This document shows positions 28,491 through 37,242 of a stretch of DNA of 64,000 nucleotides, piece after piece. The notes beneath the pieces were generated by a model. It saw only the letters and a list, made by a program, of their open reading frames with translations. It did not search any database and was not told the origin of the DNA. The translations under genes and the position numbers were made by a program. Each line of letters begins with the position of its first letter. The first letter of the stretch is position 1. This DNA comes from Sphingomonas sp. (GTDB taxonomy: Bacteria; Pseudomonadota; Alphaproteobacteria; Sphingomonadales; Sphingomonadaceae): assembly GCF_024508665.1 (NCBI RefSeq), contig NZ_JANINP010000003.1, positions 248,001 to 312,000 of the forward strand, written 5' to 3'.

Positions 28491-28639
28491 GATCTACTCC
28501 TTCATGTGTCGGGGACGCGCGCCGTCGGTCCGCGCCGCGGGGTTGCGGGCGAGAGCGTAGGAAGTCGGCGCGCGGTATCGGTCACCCCTCAGGGGGCGTT
28601 ACGAATTCTCTGCTGGTAGTAGGTGCTGGCCGCTAGAGC

Positions 28640-30277
28640 TCAGGGATCGGGATCAGAGTCCGGATTGCCGTTCACTGCTCTCAGCGACGTCAACTCATCC
28701 GGATCGGTGGTCTTGTTGCCCCGCGCTCTCAGCTTGCGAACGAAGTTGGCGGTGACGCCGACCGAGCGCATACCCTGGTAGTCGCCCAGATCGCCCTTGA
28801 TCCCGAACCCGCGCATCGCCGCGATATAGGCGGCGCTCAGGCCCATGTTGCGCGCCTCGACCAGGTCGTCGAGGCTGAGCGACATGCCGGTCGCGCGCAT
28901 GTCGCGTGCATATTGCGGAGATACGCCGCCGGCGCGCGCTTCCGCCAGTTGGTCGTTCGACAGATTGGGAAAACCGGCCTCGGCCATGCCGCGGCGATAT
29001 TCGCCGCTGATGCCCAGCGCGCGCTGAACGTCGCCCTCATCGCCATCGTCCGAGCGGTCCAAGGTTCCGGCAGACTGATCCTGTCCCGCCGCGATCGTCG
29101 AGGATGTCGGCGCAAAGCTTGCGCCCGCGGCATTCGGAACAGCCGCAGCAACCGTCGGCCGCGACGCCGTACCGCCGGTCATAGTCGACAAACCGCCCGT
29201 CGATGCGTCCGCGGCCGAATGCAGTCCGGCCTGCGGTGCTTGGATGGTGGCGAGCGCATTATGGCTGGGCACGAACGTCACCGCCGCCAGCGGCACCGCC
29301 ATGCTGGCCATGCCGGTCGCGAAGCCGGCGACCCACGACCGTCCGGAAGGGCCGCGTGCCGGGCTCTGATCGAGCACGCGGCGGACGCGGCGACCGAGCG
29401 AGCTCTTCGACGGCGCGACGCCGTGCGCGCCGAGCAAGGCACCGCGGCATTGATGGCGCGCGACGCCGATCAGCAACTCGGCATAATCTGGGCCGGCAAT
29501 GTTCGCCGCGAGCACCGCGTCGTCGGCAGACTCCTCGCGCAACTGGTGCGCCTCGCGCGCCAACACCCAGGCCAGGGGGTTGAACCAGAAGGTCGCGGTG
29601 GCGACCCGGGCCAGGATCAGCTTCGCCCAATCGAGATGGACGACATGGGCGAGTTCATGCGCGATGATCGCCTCGGCCTGTTCCGGCGCGGCCACCGCAG
29701 CGTTGTTGAGCAGGATGACCGGGCGCATCAGGCCCCAGCTGACCGGCGAACCGAGCTCGTCGCTCCAGAGCAAGGCGGTGCCGTTCTTGAAGCCCATGCG
29801 CCGTTGCGCGCGGGCCAGCGCGCTCAGCCAGTCGGGGTCGACCAGTACGTCGGCGCGGGCGCGCAACCCGATCAGGCGCAGCAAGGCGGCGAGCGTCAGC
29901 GCCAGCAGGACGAGCGTGGGAAGGAGGAAGGCGTATCGCGCCGCGCCGGACAACGCGCCAGCCCAAACGGGCTCGGCGGTCTCTGCCGGCGATGCGACAG
30001 TGGCTGTCGGCGCCACCTCGTCGCTTGCGGGCAACGGCGTTGCAGATCGTTCGACGCGATCGACCGTTGCCATCCGAGCGATCGGCGCGGGCAGCGGCAC
30101 ATCCAGCGCTGGCAGCGCGAGGCTGGCGAGCGGCAAGGCGACGAGCGCGAACAGTCCGAGATGCGCGATGGTCGAGCGTTCAGCCGCCGATCGCGTTCGG
30201 GTTAGCCGCAGCAAGCCGAGCGTTACCGCGGCCACGAGCAACGACTTGAGCGCCAGGAGTAGCAGGATCATCGTCAT
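28640..30277 (-). CDS. M56 (BlaR1/MecR1-type) membrane metalloprotease with C-terminal helical repeats
   Basis: 545 residues. Membrane segments at the N-terminus, then the zinc motif AIIAHELAHVVHLDW (HExxH) and a downstream Glu region REESADDAVLAA, followed by another membrane segment (about 335-355). There is no penicillin-binding sensor domain. The C-terminal region instead holds about four degenerate repeats of 27-29 residues, each of the form Gly-hydrophobic-S-x-x-Y...M...G...S...DL...AR. Start ATG overlaps the blaI stop (ATGA). By analogy the protease inactivates the BlaI-type repressor in response to an envelope signal. Confidence 0.9.
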   Translation of the reverse strand: MTMILLLLALKSLLVAAVTLGLLRLTRTRSAAERSTIAHLGLFALVALPLASLALPALDVPLPAPIARMATVDRVERSATPLPASDEVAPTATVASPAETAEPVWAGALSGAARYAFLLPTLVLLALTLAALLRLIGLRARADVLVDPDWLSALARAQRRMGFKNGTALLWSDELGSPVSWGLMRPVILLNNAAVAAPEQAEAIIAHELAHVVHLDWAKLILARVATATFWFNPLAWVLAREAHQLREESADDAVLAANIAGPDYAELLIGVARHQCRGALLGAHGVAPSKSSLGRRVRRVLDQSPARGPSGRSWVAGFATGMASMAVPLAAVTFVPSHNALATIQAPQAGLHSAADASTGGLSTMTGGTASRPTVAAAVPNAAGASFAPTSSTIAAGQDQSAGTLDRSDDGDEGDVQRALGISGEYRRGMAEAGFPNLSNDQLAEARAGGVSPQYARDMRATGMSLSLDDLVEARNMGLSAAYIAAMRGFGIKGDLGDYQGMRSVGVTANFVRKLRARGNKTTDPDELTSLRAVNGNPDSDPDP

Positions 30278-30657
30278 TTCCCGCCCTCCCGTGCCTTGCG
30301 AGCGCGCGCGATCGCCGCTTCGAGCTCGTCGAGCTCTTTCGTGTCGAGTTCTTCCGCCATGCCAACCAGGGCGCTGGCCGCGCTGACAGGCGATCCCTTG
30401 AAGAAGGTCCGCACGATCTGGCTAAGCGCGGTTCGGCGCGCCTGATTGTCGGGGACGGTCGGCGAATAGACATAGCCGCGGTCGCTGTCTTCGCGACAGA
30501 CGAAACCCTTGTCCTCGAGCCGTTTGAGCATGGCGCGAACCGCCGAACCGGTCAGGGGATCCGGCAGCGCAGCACAGATGTCGGACACGGTGCGTGCGCC
30601 GCCTTGATAGAGCAGATCGACGATCTGACGTTCGCGTGGCGGTAATTGCGGAAGCAT
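30274..30657 (-). CDS. BlaI/MecI/CopY-family repressor
   Basis: 127 residues. Winged helix: LPPRERQIVDLLYQGGARTVSDICAALPDPLTGSAVRAMLKRLEDKGFVCRE, then the dimerisation and cleavage region (AALSQIVRTFFKGSPVSAASAL-like). GAGGTGA precedes the ATG. It forms an operon with the M56 protease, and two tandem operators cover its own promoter region. The same operator core occurs upstream of the S41 peptidase gene. Confidence 0.93.
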   Translation of the reverse strand: MLPQLPPRERQIVDLLYQGGARTVSDICAALPDPLTGSAVRAMLKRLEDKGFVCREDSDRGYVYSPTVPDNQARRTALSQIVRTFFKGSPVSAASALVGMAEELDTKELDELEAAIARARKAREGGK

Positions 30658-30671
30658 GACTCACCTCTTGG

Positions 30672-30699
30672 CTACATTTGTAGCGTGCTACATTTGTAG
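30672..30699. promoter_or_regulatory. tandem BlaI-type operators
   Basis: CTACATTTGTAG occurs twice, at 30672-30683 and 30688-30699, 16 bases apart (about one and a half helical turns). TACA-N2-TGTA is the classic BlaI/MecI half-site pattern. They lie 15-42 bases before the blaI start codon, overlapping a possible -10 (TACAAAT on the minus strand). Confidence 0.85.
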
Positions 30700-30875
30700 C
30701 GCAACTGCAAGCGGGAAAATCGTAGAAAATCCGATCGCTGGCGGGGGGCGCCTGTATTTCACCTGTCAGTGAGCACCCAAAGCTGGTTCCCATTACCCGA
30801 TCTGCACCTGGGAATGCGACGAACCGAGCGATCAGCCGTTGCCGCGGAAGATTTGCGCTCCTAGGCGGCTCGCCA

Positions 30876-31658
30876 ATGCGGCTGTCCCTGCCCTTCGCTT
30901 TGCCCGACCGCCGCCGCACCGTCTCGTTCGTGCTCGCGCTCGTCGTCGAAGCGCTGTTGATCCTGGTACTGGTGCTCTTCGGCCCGCACTTCATTCCGGG
31001 CTCCAAACCCGAACCGCGGCGCGCGACGAGTTTCAGCTTCGCGCCATCGGAGAAGGAAGCGGCGACCGCGCCCGAGCATCGCGCCAAGGCGCATGCCGCG
31101 GCCAAGCAGGCGTCCGGCAAGACCACGCCGATACCGCCGATGCCGCCCGTTATTACGCCGCCCAAGGTTCCGACCCCGCCCTCGACGCTCCCCGGCGTGC
31201 TGCCGATCCAGCTCGGTGCCAGCGACATCAGCAAGTTGAAATCGAGCGCCAGCAACGACGATGGCGCGGAGGCGGGAGCCGACAGCAAGCTGGCTTACGG
31301 TCCAGGCGAAGGGCCGGGCGGCCAGCCGCTGTACAATGCCGAATGGTATCGCGAGCCGAGCAACGCCGAGCTCAACGGCTATCTGTCGAAGGGCGCGCCA
31401 CCCAATAGCTGGGCGTTGATCGCCTGCCAGACGGTGCCCAAATTCCATGTCGAGAATTGCCGCTCGCTGGGCGAATCGCCGGCCGGCTCGGGTCTCGCAC
31501 GCGCGATGCGCGAGGCGGCGTGGCAGTTCCTCGTTCGCCCGCCGCGCCGCGGGGGCAAGGTACTGGTCGGGGCCTGGGTGAAAATCCGGATCGACTTCAC
31601 ACTCAAGCCGGGAAAGGGCGATAAAAGCGAAAGCGGACCGCCGCAGCCCGACCAGTGA
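30876..31658 (+). CDS. TonB-like membrane-anchored periplasmic protein, unknown function
   Basis: 260 residues. A basic start is followed by one membrane anchor (about 17-40), a Pro-rich spacer (PIPPMPPVITPPKVPTPPSTLPG), then a globular domain beginning LYNAEWYREPSNAELNGYL with two Cys (IACQTVP, VENCRSLG) and ending in a beta strand KVLVGAWVKIRIDFTL. The anchor-Pro spacer-small domain layout is that of TonB/TolA-type energy transducers, but no clear TonB C-terminal motif is visible. Divergent from blaI by 218 bases. Confidence 0.65.
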   Translation: MRLSLPFALPDRRRTVSFVLALVVEALLILVLVLFGPHFIPGSKPEPRRATSFSFAPSEKEAATAPEHRAKAHAAAKQASGKTTPIPPMPPVITPPKVPTPPSTLPGVLPIQLGASDISKLKSSASNDDGAEAGADSKLAYGPGEGPGGQPLYNAEWYREPSNAELNGYLSKGAPPNSWALIACQTVPKFHVENCRSLGESPAGSGLARAMREAAWQFLVRPPRRGGKVLVGAWVKIRIDFTLKPGKGDKSESGPPQPDQ

Positions 31659-31661
31659 CGC

Positions 31662-32636
31662 TCAGGGCAGTAGCACCGATGCACCTTCGGTCTTGCCGGC
31701 CTCCAGCTGGCGATGCGCTTCGGCGGCATCCTCCAGCGCGAAGGTCTGGCCGATCTCCGGGCTGATCGCACCCTTGGCCAGCATCTCGAAGACGCGGGCA
31801 AAACCGGCCTCGCGCTCTTCTTTCGTCGCGTAATAGTGAAACATCGTCGGCCGCGTGACGAACAGCGAGCCGCTGGTGCTGAGTTGACCGAGCGCGACGC
31901 CGGTCACCGGGCCGCTGGCGTTGCCGTAGCTGACGATGAGCCCGCGCCTTTTGACGGATTTGAGCGAGGCGTCCCATGTCGCGGCGCCGACGCCGTCGAG
32001 CGAGACGTCCACGCCGCGGCCCTGCGTTATCTCGCGCACGCGCTCGGCAATGTCGTGCTCGCGATACTGGATGACATGGTCGGCGCCGGCGCGCCGCGCG
32101 CGTTCGGCCTTGTCGGGCGACCCGACGGTGCCGATCACGGTCGCACCGATTGCCTTGAGCCAGCCGACCGCCAGATGACCGACGCCGCCCGCCGCGGCAT
32201 GGACCAGCACGGTCCAACCGGGCTGCACTTTGGCACAGCGCTCGATCAGGAATTCGGTCGTCCCGCCCTTGAGCAGGATCGCCGCCGCGGTGCGATCATC
32301 CACGCTGTCGGGCAGTTTGACCAGAGATTCGGCCGGCAGGTTACGATGCGTGGCGTAACTGCCGATCGTCGGGCCGGTCGTCCCGACCCGGTCGCCGACC
32401 GCAAAATCGGTCACGCCCTCACCCAGCGCTTCGACGACGCCGACGCTCTCGGTACCCAGGCCGCTCGGCAGCTTGAGCGGGTAGAGACCGGTGCGCTGAT
32501 AGATTTCGATGAAGTTGAGGCCGACCGCCGTCGAACGGATTCGCACCTCGCCGGCGGCGGGATCGGGCAGGTCGACATCGACCCATTGGATCACCTCTGG
32601 GCCGCCATGCTGCTCGATTTGTGCGACGCGTGCCAT
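31662..32636 (-). CDS. NADPH:quinone oxidoreductase (zeta-crystallin type)
   Basis: 324 residues of the medium-chain dehydrogenase superfamily, zinc-free branch: GLNFIEIYQRTGLYPLKLPSGLGTESVGVVEALGEGV, then the nucleotide-binding VLVHAAAGGVGHLAVGWLKAIGATVIGTVG. This matches QorA-like enzymes that reduce quinones by one electron. Cytoplasmic. Its stop is four bases from the convergent TonB-like gene, and it is divergent from the aldehyde dehydrogenase. Confidence 0.93.
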   Translation of the reverse strand: MARVAQIEQHGGPEVIQWVDVDLPDPAAGEVRIRSTAVGLNFIEIYQRTGLYPLKLPSGLGTESVGVVEALGEGVTDFAVGDRVGTTGPTIGSYATHRNLPAESLVKLPDSVDDRTAAAILLKGGTTEFLIERCAKVQPGWTVLVHAAAGGVGHLAVGWLKAIGATVIGTVGSPDKAERARRAGADHVIQYREHDIAERVREITQGRGVDVSLDGVGAATWDASLKSVKRRGLIVSYGNASGPVTGVALGQLSTSGSLFVTRPTMFHYYATKEEREAGFARVFEMLAKGAISPEIGQTFALEDAAEAHRQLEAGKTEGASVLLP

Positions 32637-32758
32637 ATCCCGTTCTCCCGTTGCGACGAGGCTTCAACTGGGGAGTCTCGTTTCGGGTTGCAACCTACCT
32701 TGCGGCGCGCCATTTAAGCGGCCACCATACCCGATATTTGAAAAGCGCGGAGGCGAGG

Positions 32759-34183
32759 ATGAAGAGCTACCTGAAGCATTATATCGACGGCCAGTGGGTC
32801 GATAGCGAGGGCGGCACCCGCCACGAGGTGATCGATCCGTCGACGGAACAGCCGGTCAGCGAGATCATGCTGGGCTCGCAGGCCGATGTCGACAAGGCGG
32901 TCGCTGCCGCGAAGAAGGCGTTCAAGACCTATTCCCAGACTTCGGTCGACGAGCGGGTCGCGCTGCTCGAGCGGATCATCGAGGAATATAAGGCGCGTAT
33001 TCCCGATCTTGCCGCGGCGACCAGCGAGGAGATGGGCGCACCGATCGGCTTCGCACAAATGGCGCAGGCGCCAGCCGGGCTCGGCTATTTCATGGGCACG
33101 CTCGCCGCGCTCAAGGAGTTCGAGTTCGAGGAGCGCGTCGGCAAGAACCGCGTCGTCCACGAGCCGATCGGCGTAGTGGCGATGATCACGCCATGGAACT
33201 GGCCGCTCAACCAGATCTGCGCCAAGGTCGCCCCCGCGCTCGCCGCCGGCGACACGATGGTGCTCAAGCCTTCGGAAGAGGCGCCGGGCAACGCGATCAT
33301 CCTGGCAGAAATCCTCGACAAGGCCGGCGTGCCGGCGGGCGTATTCAATCTGGTCAACGGCAATGGCCCGGGGGTCGGTGCGGCGCTGTCGAGCCACAAG
33401 GACGTCGACATGGTGAGCTTCACCGGATCGACCCGCGCGGGCATCGCGGTGGCGCAAGCGGCCGCCCCCACGGTCAAGCGCGTCCATCAGGAACTGGGCG
33501 GCAAGGCCCCGAACCTGGTACTGAAGGGCGCCAATCTGCCGGAAGTACTGCCGCCGACCATCGCGGGCGTGCTGGCGAACAGCGGCCAGAGCTGCATCGC
33601 GCCGACCCGTTTGCTGGTCCATGACAGCCAGGTCGCCGACGCCACCAACGTGGTGAAGGGAATCATGGAAGCGACCAAGGTCGACGCGGCGTCCGTGATG
33701 GGCGCGCACATCGGCCCGGTGGTCAACAAGGCGCAATATGAGAAGATCCAGGGGCTGATCCAGTCGGCGATCGACGAGGGCGCGACGCTGGTTACGGGCG
33801 GTACCGGCCGTCCCGACGGCCGCAACGCCGGCTTCTTCGTCAAGCCGACCCTGCTCGCCGACGTCACGCCGGACATGCGCATCTATCGCGAAGAGACGTT
33901 CGGTCCGGTCGCGACGATCACGAAGTACACCGATGCGGACGACCCGATCGAGATGGCCAACGACACCGTTTACGGCCTATCGGCGACCATTTCCGGCGAC
34001 CCCGCCGAGGCGGCCAAGGTCGCGCCGAAACTGCGCGCGGGCCTTGTCACGATCAACGCGTGGTCAGGCGGCGGCGGCACGCCGTTCGGGGGCTACAAGC
34101 AATCGGGCAATGGCCGCGAGGGCGGCAAATACGGCATCGCCGACTTCATGGAATTGAAGACGATCGTCGGCGAACCTGCCTGA
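32759..34183 (+). CDS. NAD(P)-dependent aldehyde dehydrogenase
   Basis: 474 residues, normal family length. Catalytic Cys in NSGQSCIAPTR, general base Glu in HQELGGKAPN, Rossmann loop FTGSTRAGIAVAQ, and oxyanion Asn in TPWNWPLNQ. The substrate class is not clear; no partner catabolic gene is adjacent. GGAGGCGAGG precedes the ATG; an open frame upstream is not used. Confidence 0.94.
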   Translation: MKSYLKHYIDGQWVDSEGGTRHEVIDPSTEQPVSEIMLGSQADVDKAVAAAKKAFKTYSQTSVDERVALLERIIEEYKARIPDLAAATSEEMGAPIGFAQMAQAPAGLGYFMGTLAALKEFEFEERVGKNRVVHEPIGVVAMITPWNWPLNQICAKVAPALAAGDTMVLKPSEEAPGNAIILAEILDKAGVPAGVFNLVNGNGPGVGAALSSHKDVDMVSFTGSTRAGIAVAQAAAPTVKRVHQELGGKAPNLVLKGANLPEVLPPTIAGVLANSGQSCIAPTRLLVHDSQVADATNVVKGIMEATKVDAASVMGAHIGPVVNKAQYEKIQGLIQSAIDEGATLVTGGTGRPDGRNAGFFVKPTLLADVTPDMRIYREETFGPVATITKYTDADDPIEMANDTVYGLSATISGDPAEAAKVAPKLRAGLVTINAWSGGGGTPFGGYKQSGNGREGGKYGIADFMELKTIVGEPA

Positions 34184-34208
34184 GAAATAGGACGAACCTC
34201 CTAAAATT

Positions 34209-34362
34209 TCCCCTCCCTGCAAGGGAGGGGATTAAGGGGTGGGTGTAGCGTCGGACGAGGCTCGATGCCTCGTCCGACGCTATTTTGCGAAACCGTAAAT
34301 GAGTCTTTTTGAGCGCGCGGACGCGCGCACCCACCCCCTAACCCCTCCCTTGCAGGGAGGGG
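34209..34362. repeat. long composite palindrome, copy 2 (family A)
   Basis: Near-identical to the unit at 20.6 kb: TCCCCTCCCTGCAAGGGAGG at the left, a central GAGGCTCGATGCCTC hairpin flanked by GCGTCGGAC and GTCCGACGC, and CACCCACCCCCTAACCCC-TCCCTTGCAGGGAGG at the right. Again between convergent genes. Confidence 0.87.
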
Positions 34363-34373
34363 CTTTCTCCCAC

Positions 34374-36149
34374 TCAATGCAGCGGCCAGACCATCAGGAT
34401 CAGCGGCGTGCCGACCAGCACGACGAGCAGCGACAACGGCGCGCCCAGCCGGGCATAATCGCCGAACTTGTAGCCGCCGGGTCCGAACACCAACGTGTTG
34501 CACTGGTGCCCGATCGGGGTGAGGAAATCGCACCCCGCGCCCATCGCGGTGGCGATCAGGAACGCTTCCGGCCGATAGCCGAGATCGTGAGCGAACACCG
34601 CGGCGATCGGCGCCATCACCAGCACCGTCGCGGCGTTGTTGAGAAACGGCGTCACCGCCATCGCCGCGACCAGGATCAGCGCGACCGCGCCCCAAGGCGG
34701 CAGGCTGGCGGCGACGTGCGCCAGCCATGTCGCCAGGATCTGCGACGCCCCGGTGGTGCGCAGCGTGTCGCTGACCGGGATCAGCGCGCCGAGCATGACC
34801 AGGATCGGCCACTCGACGCTGTCATAGGCCTCCGCCAGCGGCAGCGCCCCGATCGCCAGGATCAGCGCCGCCGCGGCGAAGAAGGCCACCGCCACCGGGA
34901 CATAGCCTGTCGCGGTAGCGATCATCGCCACGGCCAGGATGATCACCGGCAGCAGGCCCCTGCCCGAATTACCGAGCCGCAACGCCCGTTCGGCGAGCGG
35001 CAACGCGCCCAGTTCCGGCAACCGCTCGGGCAGCAAGCTCAACGGTCCCTGAAGCACGATCACGTCGCCGGCCCGCAACACCGTCCCGCCCAAGCGATGC
35101 GTCAGCCGCTCGCCTCCGCGCGACACCGCGATCAGGTTGATGCCGAGCCGCCGCTGCAACTGCATCCGGCTCGCGGTGCGGCCAATCAACGGCGAGTTGG
35201 TCGAGATCACTGCCTCGATCACGCCGATCTCGTCGTCCTTGCGATCCTCGGGCACATCGCGGTCTGAGCCCGCCAGCGCGAATTTGTTGGTGGCGATGAC
35301 GCGTTCGAGCACGTCGGGCTCGCCGCCCAGAATCAGCGTGTCTCCTTGGCGTAGGGTCATCCACGGCCGCGGCTCGCTGCGCATGCCGGCCCGCATCACG
35401 CTGGTGACGGTGACGTCGCCGTCATGCCGGTCGGTGAACTGGTCGACCGTTTCGTCGATCGCCGGCGAACCCTCGCCGATCGTGACTTCGGTGACGTAGT
35501 CCTTGATGTCGAGCGCTTCGCCCATGGTCGGTACACCACGCCGGTCGCGCGGCAGCAAACGATAGCCGAAGCGAAGGAAGATGAGACCGATCACCAGCAA
35601 GCCGAAGCCGGTCGGGAAATAGTCGAACATGCGAAACGGCTGGCCGACCATATCCTGCCGCACCCGGCTGACGATGATGTTGGGCGAGGTGCCGACCAAC
35701 GTCATCAGCCCGCCGAGCAGCGAGGCGAACGACATCGGCATCAGGAAGACCGACGGCGACGCCTTGTTCTTCTTCGCCATCTGGAACGCCGCGGGCATCA
35801 GCATCGCCAGCGCGCCAACATTCTTGACCAGCGCCGACGTGACGCCGACCGAGGCGGTCAGCACGAACAATTGGGTGCGAATCCGGGTGACGCGACCGGC
35901 AATTAGGCTCAGCGCGCGCTCCACCATACCCGATCGCTGCACCGCCGCCGAGATCACCAGTGCCGAGCCGACGATGATGACGATGTCGTCGGAAAAGCCG
36001 GTGAACGCCTCTTTCGGTTTGACGATGCCGAGCGCGAGGCCTCCGAGCAGCGCCAGCATCGCGGTAACATCGTAGCGGAAACGGCCCCAGACGAACATCG
36101 CCATCATCGCAACGAGAAGGGCGAGCGACAGATATTGGGGCGTGGTCAT
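34374..36149 (-). CDS. SLC13-family permease with two TrkA-C domains
   Basis: 591 residues. Two blocks of hydrophobic helices flank a soluble middle (about 205-375) made of two TrkA-C/RCK_C modules (VTEVTIGEGSPAIDETV...LRQGDTLILGGE and ISTNSPLIGRTASRMQLQRRLGINLIAVSRGGE). The permease signatures ALVKNVGALAMLMPAA and VTPFLNNAATVLVMAPIA fit the divalent anion:Na+ symporter superfamily (SAC1-like sulfate or dicarboxylate transporters). Ligand-gated control through the TrkA-C domains is expected. GAGG precedes the ATG. Confidence 0.9.
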   Translation of the reverse strand: MTTPQYLSLALLVAMMAMFVWGRFRYDVTAMLALLGGLALGIVKPKEAFTGFSDDIVIIVGSALVISAAVQRSGMVERALSLIAGRVTRIRTQLFVLTASVGVTSALVKNVGALAMLMPAAFQMAKKNKASPSVFLMPMSFASLLGGLMTLVGTSPNIIVSRVRQDMVGQPFRMFDYFPTGFGLLVIGLIFLRFGYRLLPRDRRGVPTMGEALDIKDYVTEVTIGEGSPAIDETVDQFTDRHDGDVTVTSVMRAGMRSEPRPWMTLRQGDTLILGGEPDVLERVIATNKFALAGSDRDVPEDRKDDEIGVIEAVISTNSPLIGRTASRMQLQRRLGINLIAVSRGGERLTHRLGGTVLRAGDVIVLQGPLSLLPERLPELGALPLAERALRLGNSGRGLLPVIILAVAMIATATGYVPVAVAFFAAAALILAIGALPLAEAYDSVEWPILVMLGALIPVSDTLRTTGASQILATWLAHVAASLPPWGAVALILVAAMAVTPFLNNAATVLVMAPIAAVFAHDLGYRPEAFLIATAMGAGCDFLTPIGHQCNTLVFGPGGYKFGDYARLGAPLSLLVVLVGTPLILMVWPLH

Positions 36150-36228
36150 TCGGCCTCGTTTGCTGGTTTCCTGAGAGCAGAAACAAACGAACCCGAAACA
36201 ATCTCCCGCAGAAACGCTCTGATATGGA

Positions 36229-36435
36229 TTAGTGGACGGTACCCACTGCGCGGCCTTGCGACATCAGCACGATCAGCCGCTCGATCTGGCGCCAGCGGCA
36301 GAAGTTGACGTGATTGCCGAGATCGCGGCTCTTGTCCGCGCGCGCCGCCGCCTCGAACCCGGCATCGTCCCCGAACGTCGCCATCAGTTCCTGCGCGGCG
36401 TCGACCGACGAACGATCAGCGAGATAGACGTGCAT
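36229..36435 (-). CDS. small conserved protein of unknown function
   Basis: 68 residues: MHVYLADRSSVDAAQELMATF at the start and HVNFCRWRQIERLIVLMS near the end. Soluble and helical, no known domain recognised. GGAG lies nine bases before the ATG. Its upstream region holds a perfect TGCACC-N5-GGTGCA dyad and a degenerate sigma-54-like element (TGGCAT-N5-TTGTA, minus strand of 36468-36483), so nitrogen-responsive control is a possibility. Confidence 0.7.
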   Translation of the reverse strand: MHVYLADRSSVDAAQELMATFGDDAGFEAAARADKSRDLGNHVNFCRWRQIERLIVLMSQGRAVGTVH

Positions 36436-36531
36436 GCGATACTCCGAACTGGCCAGCGCCCCAAGCTTACAAGGCGCATGCCACCACCCGATAATCGACG
36501 GAAACCGGCGCGACGCGGTGGTAAATCGCTG

Positions 36532-36548
36532 TGCACCATGATGGTGCA
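36532..36548. promoter_or_regulatory. NtrC-type site, perfect 17-base dyad
   Basis: TGCACCATGATGGTGCA fits the NtrC (NRI) binding pattern TGCAC-N7-GTGCA. It sits about 100 bases upstream of the 68-residue gene (minus strand) and 66 bases upstream of the 60-residue gene (plus strand). One such dyad is expected by chance in 64 kb, but the match is to a specific consensus. Confidence 0.4.
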
Positions 36549-36613
36549 ACCTGCCCCACGCATCCCATGCCGGGACACTGGCGTCCGATCCTGGAACATG
36601 GCAGGCAGCGCGC

Positions 36614-36796
36614 ATGAGACCGAATCCGCCGCAATCGACCGCCCCCGCCGCCGGCGGATGCCTGCTCGCACTCGGGGTGATCGGCGGGGCCGTCGCCGGC
36701 GTGCTTTATGGGCAGACGACATTGGGCGTGCTGATCGGCGGTGCCGGCGGCGCGATCGCCGCGACCATCGTCTTCCTGATCGACCGGCGTAGGTAA
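36614..36796 (+). CDS. small membrane protein
   Basis: 60 residues: a short Pro-rich head, then two hydrophobic Gly/Ala-rich helices (GGCLLALGVIGGAVAGVLYG and LGVLIGGAGGAIAATIVFLI) joined by a tight turn, ending DRRR. A Gly-zipper-like hairpin. Function unknown; no partner gene obvious. Confidence 0.6.
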   Translation: MRPNPPQSTAPAAGGCLLALGVIGGAVAGVLYGQTTLGVLIGGAGGAIAATIVFLIDRRR

Positions 36797-36896
36797 TTGA
36801 TTTTCGGCTGGGTCGTAGACTCACAAAGCGCCCTCTCGGCAAGCGACCCAATTGCGAACGTGAGACACCAGTGCTCTATCTGCTAAAGGAGGGCGC

Positions 36897-37163
36897 ATGC
36901 GAAGCGAACAGGTCGAGATTTTTTCGGATCAGACAAATGCCGCCGTAATGCGCCATCCGGGTCGTCGCTTTCCCGGCCTGCTTATTCAGGGAGATACGCT
37001 CGCCGGCCTCTGTCGCATCGCAGATGAGGCGTGCCGCGAGGTGGGTCGCGGTGCGCCGGGCTTTGCCGAAGTGAACGAGATCAGGAATGCTCTTCGCGGA
37101 TTGCTCGACCACTACAAACGAACGCTCGACGAGCATGGTATGCCATTGCCATTCTCCGAATAG
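36897..37163 (+). CDS. DUF6959-like small protein
   Basis: 88 residues. VEIFSDQTNAAVMRHPGRRFPGLLIQGDTLAGLC is the recognisable core (NAAV-R-PGRRFPG-QGD-L), which matches a small uncharacterised family. The second half is helical and acidic. AAAGGAGG precedes the ATG. Convergent with the S24 gene. Confidence 0.72.
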   Translation: MRSEQVEIFSDQTNAAVMRHPGRRFPGLLIQGDTLAGLCRIADEACREVGRGAPGFAEVNEIRNALRGLLDHYKRTLDEHGMPLPFSE

Positions 37164-37242
37164 CTTGCGGCTGACGCCAGCTTTCCACCAGTTATGGCCG
37201 TTCAACCCTCGTGCCGATACCGGTCGTTTACGGACTCCCCAT

